Assembly (NCBI GenBank): GCA_017461605.1
Contig: JAFTXN010000003.1
Coordinates: 124,001 to 188,000 of the forward strand
DNA length: 64,000 nt
Reading direction: 5' to 3'
Origin: Bacteroidaceae bacterium
GTDB taxonomy: Bacteria > Bacteroidota > Bacteroidia > Bacteroidales > Bacteroidaceae
Positions 34,122-44,740 of the stretch are shown piece by piece. A program made the translations under genes and the position numbers. Each line of letters starts with the position of its first letter. The stretch's first letter is position 1. The notes beneath the pieces are model-generated. The model was not told where the DNA came from and ran no database searches. It worked only from the letters and a program-made list of their open reading frames with translations.

Positions 34122-37100
34122 ATGAAAACTCTACGATCGATAGCCCTCCTGATAACCACACTCCTGAGTTCACTCATGGCAGTGGCACAAGATGTCATCG
34201 TAACCGTTTCGCCGACACAAGACGTATTGCCTCCGCAAGTGTTGCTATACCTCAATGACCCCGGCAAATACTTCAACATAACACTCACCAACACCTCGGC
34301 GAGTGTACAGCAGGTATATTTGGGACTGCAACTCGAGCAAACCAGTCCGGCCAGCGGATTGGCCATCTCCACGCCCCCCAAGCGCCAACCGCAAAAGCCC
34401 TTTGTCATTCAGCCCGGTGCATCATACCAACTCTCCACGTTGGAGATGAAGAAATTGTTTGACCATATTCCGGCGTCGGAAATCAGTTGTCCGCCCAACC
34501 TCTTCACGGACTACAACAATGGCTCCTTTGGCCTATTGCCCGAAGGCGTTTATCAAGTGCACGTAACTGCCTATCGTTGGCGCGAAACCACCATTGTTAC
34601 TCCCGAAGTGGTCAGCAATCCTACCGGAGGCGTAGGCCTGTTCCGCATCTGCTACAAAGCACAATCACCCGACTTCATCACACCCTCCTTGCTGGGTACA
34701 GCCGACCCCTCTGTGGCCGAGGTCAACCCTCTGAACGCACAGTTCACGTGGACCACACCTGTCATCGCTTGTGGCTCGGGCTTCTCGTCCTATACATACG
34801 ACTTGCGCATTGTTGAGCTCCTGAACGGACAGCAACCTGACTATGCCATCAATCACAACCCCATCATCTACCAATCAAAAGGACTGCTGGCCCCCACTTG
34901 TATCATCCCACCCAATGTCATCACATCAAAGTTCTATGCCAACCAGAAGTATGTAGCACAAATCACAGCGCGTCCGAAATCCGGCAATCCGCTCGACTAT
35001 GTGCTGATAGCCAACGACGGAAAAAGCTCACTCCGCATCTTCCGCATCAAGACCGATGACGAACCCACACCACCGCAAGTAACACCTCCCGCACAGCAGC
35101 AAGAGGAGGAAGAAGAAGAGGAAGAACAACAAGAACAGGAACAACAGGAAGACGACCCCCCTGCCGATGATGACATCATCGTGGCATGGGGCAATGAAAG
35201 CATCAAGGACAGCATCAATCCTGATTCGCTCTACTCCTTCCGCAACCCTACCATCACAGAACCTACATTTATCGATTACACAGCCCGAAAAGTGTTCATT
35301 GACAACCCGCTCATCGTGGAATGGAAGAATGTTTTCCATCTCGGTGGCGAAGGACAACAAGCTGACACACTACACTTCAGTTATGAAGTTCAACTCTTCA
35401 ATAATAAGGGAGAAGCCAATAAAGAGGAGGCCCTCAAGAAAGAACCTGTCTATACCAAGACTTTTTCCGAGAACGAGACTTTCAGAGATAGTATTCCTTG
35501 GGAGGAATTCAAGGAAATAGCAGAGATAGGCGACTATCTGGTGTTACGTATCAAACCCACGTGCGTCAACGGACAGTCAGTGGCATTCACCAACGACAGC
35601 GTCAATACGCTCGACTTTGCCTTGGTCGAGCCATTATCGAAGAAGTACTTTGAGTGTGCCAACACCGTAGAAATCACCAACTACGAACTCACCACAGCCT
35701 CAGCTGAGGACCTCAAAGGAAAGGTGGTGGCCATCGGTGAATACGAACTTACCATCGATGAAATCGAAGCCGGCGAAAAGGATGGCACATGGAAAGGCAC
35801 CGGACGTGTGGAATGGAATCCGTTGGGCACCACAGTCATGGTGTGCGTGAAATTCTCGGACCTGCAAATCAACACCGACAACATGGTGATTGCCGGAACC
35901 GCTGCCACATACGCAGCCCCCGACATGTCGGATGCCGAAGTGGTGGAGAAGCTCTTTAGCGATTGGGGTATCGACAATCTCATTGGAGACGCAGATGTTC
36001 CTTATGCCGACTATCTCACTTCAACTGCGACCGACAAGGCTAAGGACTTGGCTAAAAAGATTGACCTTAGCAAGTACTACTCATGGGTGAAGAAAGGTAA
36101 GATGTTATACGATATGTTGGGAAAAGGCAACATTGACAAACTCTATTTCCCCATATCCATCCCCAAAGACATCAACAAGAGTCCGGTCGATCTGCAAATC
36201 GCCGGTATGAAGTTTGCTGCCACCCATGCCACCATGGACATTATCGGACAATTCACGCTACCCAAGAGCAACTATCTGAAGAACGATATTCTTGTGCTGG
36301 GAGCACCACGCCTTTGCATTTCACCCGACAAAATTATTCCGGAAGGCGGAACTGTGGCGTTACTGTCCGACTTCGGCATCAAGGATCCGGAATCCTCGTT
36401 TGAATTGACGTTTAAGGCTCCTCAGGACTTGCTGAAACCGCAAAACGGTTGTTTCTTGTCGTGGTCCAACTATGAGTTTGAAATGTTCGGGCTCGACATC
36501 GACATGAAAATCCCCGGTTTGAAAAAAGATGTCAACGGAGTTGCCACCGACGAAATGCCCACCCTCAACATTAGCACCACCATCAGTTCGTGGGACGACT
36601 GGATGATTAACAATGTCAGCATCGACCCCTTCCAGGTGGAGAAACTTCCCGGCTGGACATTCACCGTCAAGAAAATGTCGTACGACCATTCTGTTTATCG
36701 GAATGTTGGGGCGCTAAAGTTTCCCACCAACTATGACCAATCATTGGTGCTGACCGGAGGAAATATCAATAGTTGGCAAGGACTCTACATCGACTCCATC
36801 TCCGTGAAGATGCCCAAATCACTCGAATTTGGCACCTCGGGAGACCGACGCTTGGAAATCTTCGCTGCCAACATGCTCTTCGACCAATCGGGAGCTTCTC
36901 TGACCATCGGCGCCAACAATGTGCTGTCGGCCAAGACAGGTAGTGCCGGTGGATGGGCTTTCTCTCTTGACAAAGTTTCAGCCAGCTTTGTTCAGAGCAA
37001 CTTCACGCATTGCGGATTTAGCGGCAAGTTTGACGTTCCCTTGTTGGAGGGAGAGATTGGTTACAACTGCCAAATCATCAAAGTCAACAACATAGAGAAC

Positions 37101-40100
37101 TCCGCGGCGGGCAACTATGCTTATGTCTTCAAGGTGCAGCAAGTGGAAGGGCTTAGTTTGGATTGCTTCTTAGCCACGGCCACGTTTGACAAAGACTTAA
37201 GCTACATCCTTGTGGAAGCCGTTCCGGAGAAGAACGAACTCGTTACTCGTGTGGAAATGCTCATGAGCGGTGATCTCACCATCGGTGGCGAAATGATGAA
37301 AAAGAAGATGGGTGATCTCGCCTTCGACTTAAATCTGCCCGGCATCCACTTCTCAAAAATGCGCCTCGCCAACTGCAAACCCTGGGAGTCGCAGTTTGAG
37401 GACATCAAGAGCATGCAGACGAACAAGGACACCAAGAAAGTGCTCCTTCAACTCTACGAGGGTAAAGAGATTGAACTCGTCAAAGATAAGTGCTACTTCC
37501 ACACCGGCCAGTGGTCGTTGGCTTCTATGGAAAAAGACTTGGGACCTTTCAAGTTAACTCTTGAAGACTTCTCATTCGAGTTTAAGAACGACACCATTCA
37601 TTTGGGCATTGAGGGAACCATAAAACTACTTCAAGGCATCGACCTGAGTGCTTCTACGGGCATTACGGTGAAAGCAGGAGTGAAGGGACTGAAAGAAGCC
37701 ATGGGCAAAGACTTCTCGAAACTGAACCTCTACTATGCCGGCACCGACTTCAACAAAGCATCCTTCTCCACATCCTTTGCCGGAATTTCGCTGAGCGGTT
37801 CGCTCACTGTCGTCAAGAACGACAAGGAGAAAGGCAATGGTTACGCCGGCACACTCACCTTCACTATGCCGGGCGATCTCTTCACGGCCAAAGCCCATGG
37901 CGGATATTACGAGCGTCCGGACTTCACGTGGGGTTACTTCTATGCAGCTGTGGGTTCTTCCGCCGGCATCCAGATACCTCCGGTAGCTATCACCGATATT
38001 TCGGCCGGTTTCTACTTCAACTGCGTGCGCAAAGGCGATACAGATGCCACCCCGCAGAAAGGTGTCATCGGCATTGTGGCCGGTCTCGGCATTGCCAGCT
38101 CTGCCGGTAAGGACGTGATGGGCGGAACGTTCGAAATGACTGTGGTATACGACAAGGACTATGTAGGCAGCGACGGCAAGCGAGGCCGACTCACGACCTT
38201 CATGCTTACCGGCACCCTGTCAGCCGTCTCCGGCATGATCAACTCAAAGGCCAGCATCGTGTACCAAGAGGACGATCTCGACAAATACTTTGCCCTGAAC
38301 ATCACTGTGGACGCCAATGTGGATGGTGGCAACATCGGAGCCCAGGTTACAGCTTTATCCGAAAAGCTCACCAATCTGCAAAAACAGCTGAACAGCAAGA
38401 TGGAATCCGCTGTCTCCAACGCCACCGGCGGACTGGGTGGAGTTCTCTCCGATCAGTCGGGAGAACAAGCCGACGCGCCCAAGGACCCAAGCGTCATCCC
38501 GGACAAACCTGTCGTAGGTAAATTATCAGTAACGCTCGACCTACGCATCACGATGAAGGAAAACGGCAAGAAGCTCAACAAGGTGAAGTGGCATCTCTAT
38601 CTGGGCGAACCTGAAGAATCGAAACGTTGCCGATTCACACTGATTGACTTCAAGTCGAAGATTGTGAGCGTCAACATCGGTGCCAATGCTTACCTCTGTG
38701 TCGGCAACGAGCTGCCGGGTGACGGAGCCTTACCTGCAATACCCACCGAGATAAGCAGATTCCTCGATGGTTCGACCCAGGGCGACGGCGTACAGAGCGA
38801 TGACGTCTCAAAAGCTGAAAATGCTCGCGCTGCTGCGCTCAAGGAATTCCAGTCCGACGTGAGAGGCGGCGTGATGCTGGGTGCCTCTGCCTGGGGATAT
38901 GTCGACGTGGACCTCGGCCTGTTCTACGGCAAGATGGGTGCCTTGGCCGGATTTGACGTTTCGTTGCGCTATTTGGGTGGCACCAACGAATGTATGAACA
39001 TGCCGCGTGTTCCGGGATACAATGGCTGGTATGCCGAAGGTCAACTCTATGCTTACCTCTACACCAAGTTTGGTATTCGTATCAACCTCGGCTTCTGGAA
39101 AGACGAAATCGACCTCGTCGATGCCGAAATCGGCGGAGTGCTTCGCATGGGTATGCCTAATCCGACCTACTTCACCGGAAAGGCGCGCGTGAAAGTGCGC
39201 CTCTTGGGCGGACTCGTGGATATCGACCGTAAGTTCCAATTCGAGTGCGGTGATCGTTGTGATTTGTTCCACGGCAATGCCCTCGACAACTTCAAGCTCT
39301 TCGGTGACTGTTCTCTGGGCGACACGCTGAAAAATGTGGGATGGGACAAGGAAAATGCTATCAACCCTCAACTGTATACAAGCCCCTACATCAACACCGA
39401 GGCCCCCATCGGCGAACACTTCCGCGTGCTCGATGAGAACGAGCTCGACCGCCTCGCCAAAAACTACGATGGCGACCGCGATGCCCTCACTTCACAAGCC
39501 AACCGCACCTTCGTGTTCAAGATGAACAGTTACGTTGCGCTGTACGAATTCAATTCGGCCAACACCTCTCAGCACACAAGACGTGTGTTCTACTTCAAGA
39601 AGGGCAAAATGCGCTTCAAGCAGTTCATTGATATGCTTTCACTCTCGCCCAACAAATACTACATGCTGGTGGTACACGGAAGCGCCAAGGAGATTGTGGA
39701 AGGCAAGGAGGTGGACCCCGTGAACTACGACCCCAAGACCAAGACCTACAGCAACAAGCGTTGGGAGCAGGAGAAGAGATACTACTTCTGCACCGGTGCG
39801 AGCGAAGAGATCCCCGACTGCCCCAACCTGCAGGACTATGTGGCTGTGGCCTATCCCTCGGATTACAACAAGCTCAAGTCAAACAACCAAGTGTATGCTT
39901 ATGCATTGGATGTGGAGTACCCCACTTTAGCTCTGTTCTCCGATATCTCCAAGAAGGCTTTCAAGAAAGGCAAACTCTATTGGCGACTCTACGACGGCAG
40001 CGGCAAGCTCATTGTGGAGCGTGAGAACCAATGGCTCGTTACCGACAGCACCTGCAACATGTATCCGCAATACAGCTTCTATAACGTACCTAAAAATAAG

Positions 40101-41441
40101 TCGAGCCGCATGACGTTGGTCTACGAGTGGTCGTACACCACGCTTAAGAAAATGGCCATTCGCGACCCAAAAACAAGAAAAATCACAGGTTATCAAATGC
40201 GACGCGTTGTTGAGACTAAAGATACCACACTGATGGACCTCAACCTCTATGCCGTAGACAAAAATTGGCGCCAGGGCTATTGGCGGGGTGGTGAGTCGCA
40301 AGTGAAGTATGACATTCCTTTCCAGGGTGCACGCCTCAATACCTTCATAGATAAATATTCGATATCGGGAAAATCGAACATTTCAGACGAGAACTATGCC
40401 TTGTACAACACATATCAATATGGCAATAAGCCCCGTCGCTTTGCCAACCCATACGTTTATCTCAGCTACATGAGTAACTACGCCCTGGTGGGTGGATGGA
40501 GCCTGAGCAACAAGAAACTCAAGACGGTGAATGCCACCACCTCGCAGTCGCTCATCTACCACGACATGGGCGGGTCGTACGAAGGTTCGTGCCCCAGTGC
40601 ATCTACCAGCAACCGTATATACAACCAGTACTACAAGATTCGTGCGCTCAGCACCTACGACAAGTCGCAGTGGCAGACCGACGGACCCTATCAGCTCCCC
40701 GTACAGACCGACGGAAAGTATGCCTATGTGCTGGGTGGCAATGAGCGAGCTTACAGATTCAATCAGTCGCAGACCCAGGATAACAAGAGCCATGCCCGAC
40801 ACATCATCGGAGCCATGCGAAACGTGTACGATTTGGCCGAAGACATAGATTACAAATTATACAAAGAGCTCAAGGCCATTGATAATTCCTACGGCGGATA
40901 CGGTAATGGAGAACACAACAACATGCACACAAGGAAAAACCGCATGAACAAATACATGGAGAGCAAAGTGGGCATCTTTGTCTCAAAATCTTTCAACTGC
41001 GACTATCCGTGCCGTGTGGAATTTCCTTTCTATCAGCTGGCCGTCCTCTGGGGTGGACATTACCGACCTCTCGGTGGTAAGAGGGAAGGCCAAACAACCG
41101 ACATTGTCATCACCGGCATGTTTGACAATTATCCGGAAAAAGGTTCGCGCGCCAAAACCGTTGTCGGTAAAAACATCTACTACGGCATTTTGGGTTCCAA
41201 CAATGGACAAAAACCAGACGCCGCAGGCTATCAGGTTACCATCGACGGCAAGAGTTCAAAGAACTTCTCGCGTCTATACTTCACCGCTGACTACAACAAC
41301 ATATCGAGAATAGACGTTACCTTCTTCCGCATCAACACCTTCAACTTCAAGCGAGGTGAATACTCCGTGCGGACAGACATGGGCGGTAACTCAAAGAGCA
41401 ACCTCCATAACGCTATCATCGAAAATCCGCTGAAATTCTAA
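34122..41441 (+). CDS. Giant exported protein (about 2439 residues), function unknown
   Basis: A Sec signal peptide (ends near LMAVAQD) is followed by an N-terminal domain that reads like a beta-sandwich (VTVSPTQDVLPPQVLLYLND; FNITLTNTS; ITARPKSGNPLDY) to about residue 320. A 25-residue Glu/Gln/Asp linker follows (about 325-350), then a very long region of beta-rich segments. Around residue 1400 comes an Ala/Gly-rich piece with a coiled-coil-like LSEKLTNLQKQLNSKMES. The C-terminal third has FWKDEIDLVDAEIGGVLRMG and many Tyr/Lys-rich stretches. No T9SS tail, membrane helix or catalytic motif is recognised. Its size and position between a barrel and FN3/lipoproteins suggest a large cell-surface scaffold. 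An ATG two codons earlier is possible. Confidence 0.75.
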   Translation: MKTLRSIALLITTLLSSLMAVAQDVIVTVSPTQDVLPPQVLLYLNDPGKYFNITLTNTSASVQQVYLGLQLEQTSPASGLAISTPPKRQPQKPFVIQPGASYQLSTLEMKKLFDHIPASEISCPPNLFTDYNNGSFGLLPEGVYQVHVTAYRWRETTIVTPEVVSNPTGGVGLFRICYKAQSPDFITPSLLGTADPSVAEVNPLNAQFTWTTPVIACGSGFSSYTYDLRIVELLNGQQPDYAINHNPIIYQSKGLLAPTCIIPPNVITSKFYANQKYVAQITARPKSGNPLDYVLIANDGKSSLRIFRIKTDDEPTPPQVTPPAQQQEEEEEEEEQQEQEQQEDDPPADDDIIVAWGNESIKDSINPDSLYSFRNPTITEPTFIDYTARKVFIDNPLIVEWKNVFHLGGEGQQADTLHFSYEVQLFNNKGEANKEEALKKEPVYTKTFSENETFRDSIPWEEFKEIAEIGDYLVLRIKPTCVNGQSVAFTNDSVNTLDFALVEPLSKKYFECANTVEITNYELTTASAEDLKGKVVAIGEYELTIDEIEAGEKDGTWKGTGRVEWNPLGTTVMVCVKFSDLQINTDNMVIAGTAATYAAPDMSDAEVVEKLFSDWGIDNLIGDADVPYADYLTSTATDKAKDLAKKIDLSKYYSWVKKGKMLYDMLGKGNIDKLYFPISIPKDINKSPVDLQIAGMKFAATHATMDIIGQFTLPKSNYLKNDILVLGAPRLCISPDKIIPEGGTVALLSDFGIKDPESSFELTFKAPQDLLKPQNGCFLSWSNYEFEMFGLDIDMKIPGLKKDVNGVATDEMPTLNISTTISSWDDWMINNVSIDPFQVEKLPGWTFTVKKMSYDHSVYRNVGALKFPTNYDQSLVLTGGNINSWQGLYIDSISVKMPKSLEFGTSGDRRLEIFAANMLFDQSGASLTIGANNVLSAKTGSAGGWAFSLDKVSASFVQSNFTHCGFSGKFDVPLLEGEIGYNCQIIKVNNIENSAAGNYAYVFKVQQVEGLSLDCFLATATFDKDLSYILVEAVPEKNELVTRVEMLMSGDLTIGGEMMKKKMGDLAFDLNLPGIHFSKMRLANCKPWESQFEDIKSMQTNKDTKKVLLQLYEGKEIELVKDKCYFHTGQWSLASMEKDLGPFKLTLEDFSFEFKNDTIHLGIEGTIKLLQGIDLSASTGITVKAGVKGLKEAMGKDFSKLNLYYAGTDFNKASFSTSFAGISLSGSLTVVKNDKEKGNGYAGTLTFTMPGDLFTAKAHGGYYERPDFTWGYFYAAVGSSAGIQIPPVAITDISAGFYFNCVRKGDTDATPQKGVIGIVAGLGIASSAGKDVMGGTFEMTVVYDKDYVGSDGKRGRLTTFMLTGTLSAVSGMINSKASIVYQEDDLDKYFALNITVDANVDGGNIGAQVTALSEKLTNLQKQLNSKMESAVSNATGGLGGVLSDQSGEQADAPKDPSVIPDKPVVGKLSVTLDLRITMKENGKKLNKVKWHLYLGEPEESKRCRFTLIDFKSKIVSVNIGANAYLCVGNELPGDGALPAIPTEISRFLDGSTQGDGVQSDDVSKAENARAAALKEFQSDVRGGVMLGASAWGYVDVDLGLFYGKMGALAGFDVSLRYLGGTNECMNMPRVPGYNGWYAEGQLYAYLYTKFGIRINLGFWKDEIDLVDAEIGGVLRMGMPNPTYFTGKARVKVRLLGGLVDIDRKFQFECGDRCDLFHGNALDNFKLFGDCSLGDTLKNVGWDKENAINPQLYTSPYINTEAPIGEHFRVLDENELDRLAKNYDGDRDALTSQANRTFVFKMNSYVALYEFNSANTSQHTRRVFYFKKGKMRFKQFIDMLSLSPNKYYMLVVHGSAKEIVEGKEVDPVNYDPKTKTYSNKRWEQEKRYYFCTGASEEIPDCPNLQDYVAVAYPSDYNKLKSNNQVYAYALDVEYPTLALFSDISKKAFKKGKLYWRLYDGSGKLIVERENQWLVTDSTCNMYPQYSFYNVPKNKSSRMTLVYEWSYTTLKKMAIRDPKTRKITGYQMRRVVETKDTTLMDLNLYAVDKNWRQGYWRGGESQVKYDIPFQGARLNTFIDKYSISGKSNISDENYALYNTYQYGNKPRRFANPYVYLSYMSNYALVGGWSLSNKKLKTVNATTSQSLIYHDMGGSYEGSCPSASTSNRIYNQYYKIRALSTYDKSQWQTDGPYQLPVQTDGKYAYVLGGNERAYRFNQSQTQDNKSHARHIIGAMRNVYDLAEDIDYKLYKELKAIDNSYGGYGNGEHNNMHTRKNRMNKYMESKVGIFVSKSFNCDYPCRVEFPFYQLAVLWGGHYRPLGGKREGQTTDIVITGMFDNYPEKGSRAKTVVGKNIYYGILGSNNGQKPDAAGYQVTIDGKSSKNFSRLYFTADYNNISRIDVTFFRINTFNFKRGEYSVRTDMGGNSKSNLHNAIIENPLKF

Positions 41442-41478
41442 GTCTGCGAAACAACCGCCACGGCGGATAGTAAACATA

Positions 41479-41538
41479 CAGAAGGCCTGCAGAAATTTCT
41501 GCAGTGCTTGCAAAAAAATCTGCAGTGCTTGCAAAAAA
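41479..41538. repeat. Family A repeat, tandem-core form inside the surface locus
   Basis: GAAGGCCTGCAGAAATTTCTGCAGTGC is followed by two copies of the core TGCAGTGCTTGCAAAAAA. Both GCAAGGCG arms are lost. It lies in the 151-bp gap between the giant gene and the FN3 gene. Confidence 0.7.
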
Positions 41539-41592
41539 TCAGGGAAAGCCCACGAGGCAGACACCCAACCAAAACATAGATAACAAAGAATT

Positions 41593-43932
41593 ATGAGAAA
41601 AACAATGATAAGCATCATGAGCCTCTGCGTGGCAGCCGTCGTTGCCGGCGGCCTGACCGGACCCGGCAGCCTTGACCACTCACAGGCCCAACCCACCGAC
41701 ACCATCACGCCCACTGATGACACGCCCGGCTTCCTGCCGCGCGAAGTGCGCGACACAGCCCACCTTCATACCCTTGACAGCCTCAACACCTCGGGCGACT
41801 ACAGCACGCGCATCCACCTCATAGCTCGCAGTTACGGCGACAGCATCGTGCTGAGATGGGCAGCCGAGGACTATGTGTCGTGGAACTATCTCAACCACGT
41901 GGGTGTGGACATCTATCGTTTTGCCGTGATCGATGACCCCGACAAAGTGACCGAGGACGACCTCAACGTGGACACCCTGGCCTATCGCCTCAAGCCGGCC
42001 ACCCTGGAAGAATGGCGTGCACTCTACTCCACCAGCGACTCGGTGGCATCCATCGCCATGGGAACCCTCTATGGCGAAGGTGGATTCACACAGGACCAAT
42101 CGAGCCATGGCGTGGGCGAGATGGGTGCTCTGCTCGATGTGCACGACGACCAGCAATTCCGCTTTGCCATGGCAGTGCTGGCCAGCGAGTGGCGTCCCGA
42201 CGTGGCCGAACGGTTGGCCATGCGCTTTGTGGACCGCACAGCCAAGAAGGGAAAACGCTACGAATATGTGGTGCGCCCCTCCGTGTTCGATTCCACCGGT
42301 AACCTGGACTTCCGCGCCGGACACATTGAGGACATTGAGAACAAGAAGTACAAGCCCGAACCCTTTACCATCGTGATGGGCGACTCCGTAACCGGTGTCA
42401 ACAACATCCGCATCTGGTGGCAACAGACACCTCGCTTCTCCTCCTTCGACATCCACCGTCGTGCCATGGGCGAAAGTACGTGGACCAAGATCAACACCCG
42501 CCCCTACCTCATGATGCGCGATGTGAATGAGCAAGATCTCGACAACTTCATCAGCGACAATGTGCCCGGCCCCGGCACCTACGAATATCGCATCTCGGGT
42601 TATGACGCCTTTGGCGACTATGTAACGGCCGAGAACTATCACGTCTGCACCATGCCCGACTTGCAAGCCCCACGACCTGCAGTGCTCAAGCGGATCATCA
42701 TCGACCGTCGCGACCCCAACGATCTGTCGAAAGATGTCTTTGCCACCTTCCACTTCGCGAAAGACACCTTCGAGACCGACTTCATCGGTTACAAAATACT
42801 CTATTATGAGCGAAGCCGCGACGAGGGCAAGGCCAAATGGGTGGAACTCACCCCCAATATGATTTCCACAAGCGACACCACTTGCACCGTCGAAGTAACA
42901 GGCATGGGTAGCAGCCAGGTAGCAGTGGCAGCCTACGACTCGGCCAAGAACGTGAGCTACTCCATGACCCATGTCATCCGCATCACCGACGTCAAAGCCC
43001 CGGAAGCACCTGAAAACTTCAAGGCCGAAATTCTGGACAATGCCGAGGGTACAGTGAAACTCACTTGGACCGCTCCGTCAGAGGATGTCGACTACTACGA
43101 ACTGGCCTTTGCCAACGACACCACACACGAATTCATGCTTCGCCAAATTCCCGGTGACTCACTCCTGCGCGACACCATGTTCATTGATACCCTGGCTGTT
43201 GACGTCAACCAGAAATACATCTACTACAAGGTGCGTGCCATCGACTATGCCACCAACGAGGGTGCTTACACCCCCATTCTGCAAGTGATACGTCCCAGCA
43301 TGGTCAAGCCCGCAGTGGCACACATCGACTCGGCTTGGGTGGACCAAAAGAAAGGAGTGCGCATGCGATGGGTGTGCAGCAACGAGCAGCAAGTGTCGCA
43401 CCACATACTGATGCGCCGATTGGCAAAAACAAAGAATTGGACTATCATTGGCGTGTATGATGCAGACTCAGTGCGTGCAGCCGGCAACATGGTCGATGTT
43501 ACGGATGTGCCGGAGTACAATCGTGAGCAATTCTACGAATATGCCATGGAAAGCTTCACGTATGCAGGCATCTCCAGCGGACTGAGCCTTGTTTACTCAG
43601 AACGCTTCGAGGGAGAACTGATATTCGATTGGCCCATCAAGCTCTACGGAGACTACGATCCAAAGAAACGAGAAACGAAATTGGCTTGGGAGGTCAGCAC
43701 CCCCCTCCCCTACAAAGGAGATTGGTATTTCTGCATTTTCCGCAAAGGCCCTTCGGACAAGAGAGCCCAACACTTGCTCTCAGCCGCCCCCACCGACCGT
43801 TCGTTTAATGATTACTTATTGAAGAAAGGAGAATCGGCCGAATACTACATCCTGATTCAGTATGCCGATGGACGTTCCAGCCGTCCCTCAAACACAATAA
43901 CCATCACCGCGCCGGCAGCAGAACAAGAGTAA
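41593..43932 (+). CDS. Exported fibronectin type III-like protein
   Basis: The 779-residue protein has a Sec signal of about 32 residues. It contains several FN3-like modules; the clearest, around residues 475-570, shows AEILDNAEGTVKLTWTAPSEDVDYYEL, with further pairs such as VRMRWVCSNEQQVSHHILM and TKLAWEVSTPLPYKGDWYFCIF (fragments). ITDVKAPEAPENF is a typical inter-module linker. No sorting tail or lipobox is seen. It is likely a surface or periplasmic partner of the preceding giant protein. Confidence 0.75.
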   Translation: MRKTMISIMSLCVAAVVAGGLTGPGSLDHSQAQPTDTITPTDDTPGFLPREVRDTAHLHTLDSLNTSGDYSTRIHLIARSYGDSIVLRWAAEDYVSWNYLNHVGVDIYRFAVIDDPDKVTEDDLNVDTLAYRLKPATLEEWRALYSTSDSVASIAMGTLYGEGGFTQDQSSHGVGEMGALLDVHDDQQFRFAMAVLASEWRPDVAERLAMRFVDRTAKKGKRYEYVVRPSVFDSTGNLDFRAGHIEDIENKKYKPEPFTIVMGDSVTGVNNIRIWWQQTPRFSSFDIHRRAMGESTWTKINTRPYLMMRDVNEQDLDNFISDNVPGPGTYEYRISGYDAFGDYVTAENYHVCTMPDLQAPRPAVLKRIIIDRRDPNDLSKDVFATFHFAKDTFETDFIGYKILYYERSRDEGKAKWVELTPNMISTSDTTCTVEVTGMGSSQVAVAAYDSAKNVSYSMTHVIRITDVKAPEAPENFKAEILDNAEGTVKLTWTAPSEDVDYYELAFANDTTHEFMLRQIPGDSLLRDTMFIDTLAVDVNQKYIYYKVRAIDYATNEGAYTPILQVIRPSMVKPAVAHIDSAWVDQKKGVRMRWVCSNEQQVSHHILMRRLAKTKNWTIIGVYDADSVRAAGNMVDVTDVPEYNREQFYEYAMESFTYAGISSGLSLVYSERFEGELIFDWPIKLYGDYDPKKRETKLAWEVSTPLPYKGDWYFCIFRKGPSDKRAQHLLSAAPTDRSFNDYLLKKGESAEYYILIQYADGRSSRPSNTITITAPAAEQE

Positions 43933-43995
43933 CCGCTCTCTCCGTCGCCCCACAACGCTCTCTCCGGTCAAACCAAGACACATCCTGATATCAAT

Positions 43996-44679
43996 ATGAA
44001 AACATTCCTACATAGATTCCTCTGCATGGCGATAATCACCCCATTGTTCGCCTCATGTGGTCTTATCGAATTTGAGATTGATGAGAGCGCACAGCAGGCC
44101 TACGATATGCACATCGAAAGCGACACTCTCCATGTGATGAAGGGTGAGAGCTTCCGACTATCTGTGTCGTTCACCCCGGACTCGGTAAGCAATCACGAAG
44201 TGTTTTGGCAAACAGAGCACGACAGCATCATCTTCATTTATGGTAACGACCTGATGGCTGTGGGAGAGGGTGATACCCACATCAGTGCCATCTCGGTACA
44301 AGACCGCATTGCTGACACTTGCTTCGTACGTGTGTTTTCGCCTTGGGAAATTGATTCCCATGAATATCCCTACGACATGGTGCTCTACGCCGATGTCAAG
44401 GTCGGAGGTAAAGTTCCCACTGACAGCATGCTGGTCGGTGCTTTCGTAGGCTCGGAGTTTCGCGGCATCGGCCGATGGCAACAAGTGGGCGACGTCAAGT
44501 TCATGACTTTCCGCCTTTACAGCCATTTCGAAGGCTACAACCCCGAGGCGGGCGAACGCTTTCGCTTTGTGCTCTACGACCGACACCGACACACCCTGCG
44601 GAACTTCCCGCAACGCATCGATTTCGATGGAGAAACACATGGCTCACCCGGCAATTTGTTCGAGCTTCATCTTCCATAA
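43996..44679 (+). CDS. Lipoprotein with a shared AFVG-type surface module
   Basis: The 227-residue lipoprotein has its lipobox at LFASC. A BIG2-like stretch (DTLHVMKGESFRLSVSFTPDS) is followed by a module with MLVGAFVGSEFRGIGRW, a later MTFRLYSHFEGYNPEAGERF and GSPGNLFEL. The same module occurs twice in the 958-residue protein that heads the locus. This ties the two genes to one system. Function unknown. Confidence 0.75.
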   Translation: MKTFLHRFLCMAIITPLFASCGLIEFEIDESAQQAYDMHIESDTLHVMKGESFRLSVSFTPDSVSNHEVFWQTEHDSIIFIYGNDLMAVGEGDTHISAISVQDRIADTCFVRVFSPWEIDSHEYPYDMVLYADVKVGGKVPTDSMLVGAFVGSEFRGIGRWQQVGDVKFMTFRLYSHFEGYNPEAGERFRFVLYDRHRHTLRNFPQRIDFDGETHGSPGNLFELHLP

Positions 44680-44740
44680 AACTCCGCACCATGCCGGAAA
44701 CATATCCAAGTCCCCATTTCACCCATAAAGAACTCAAATC

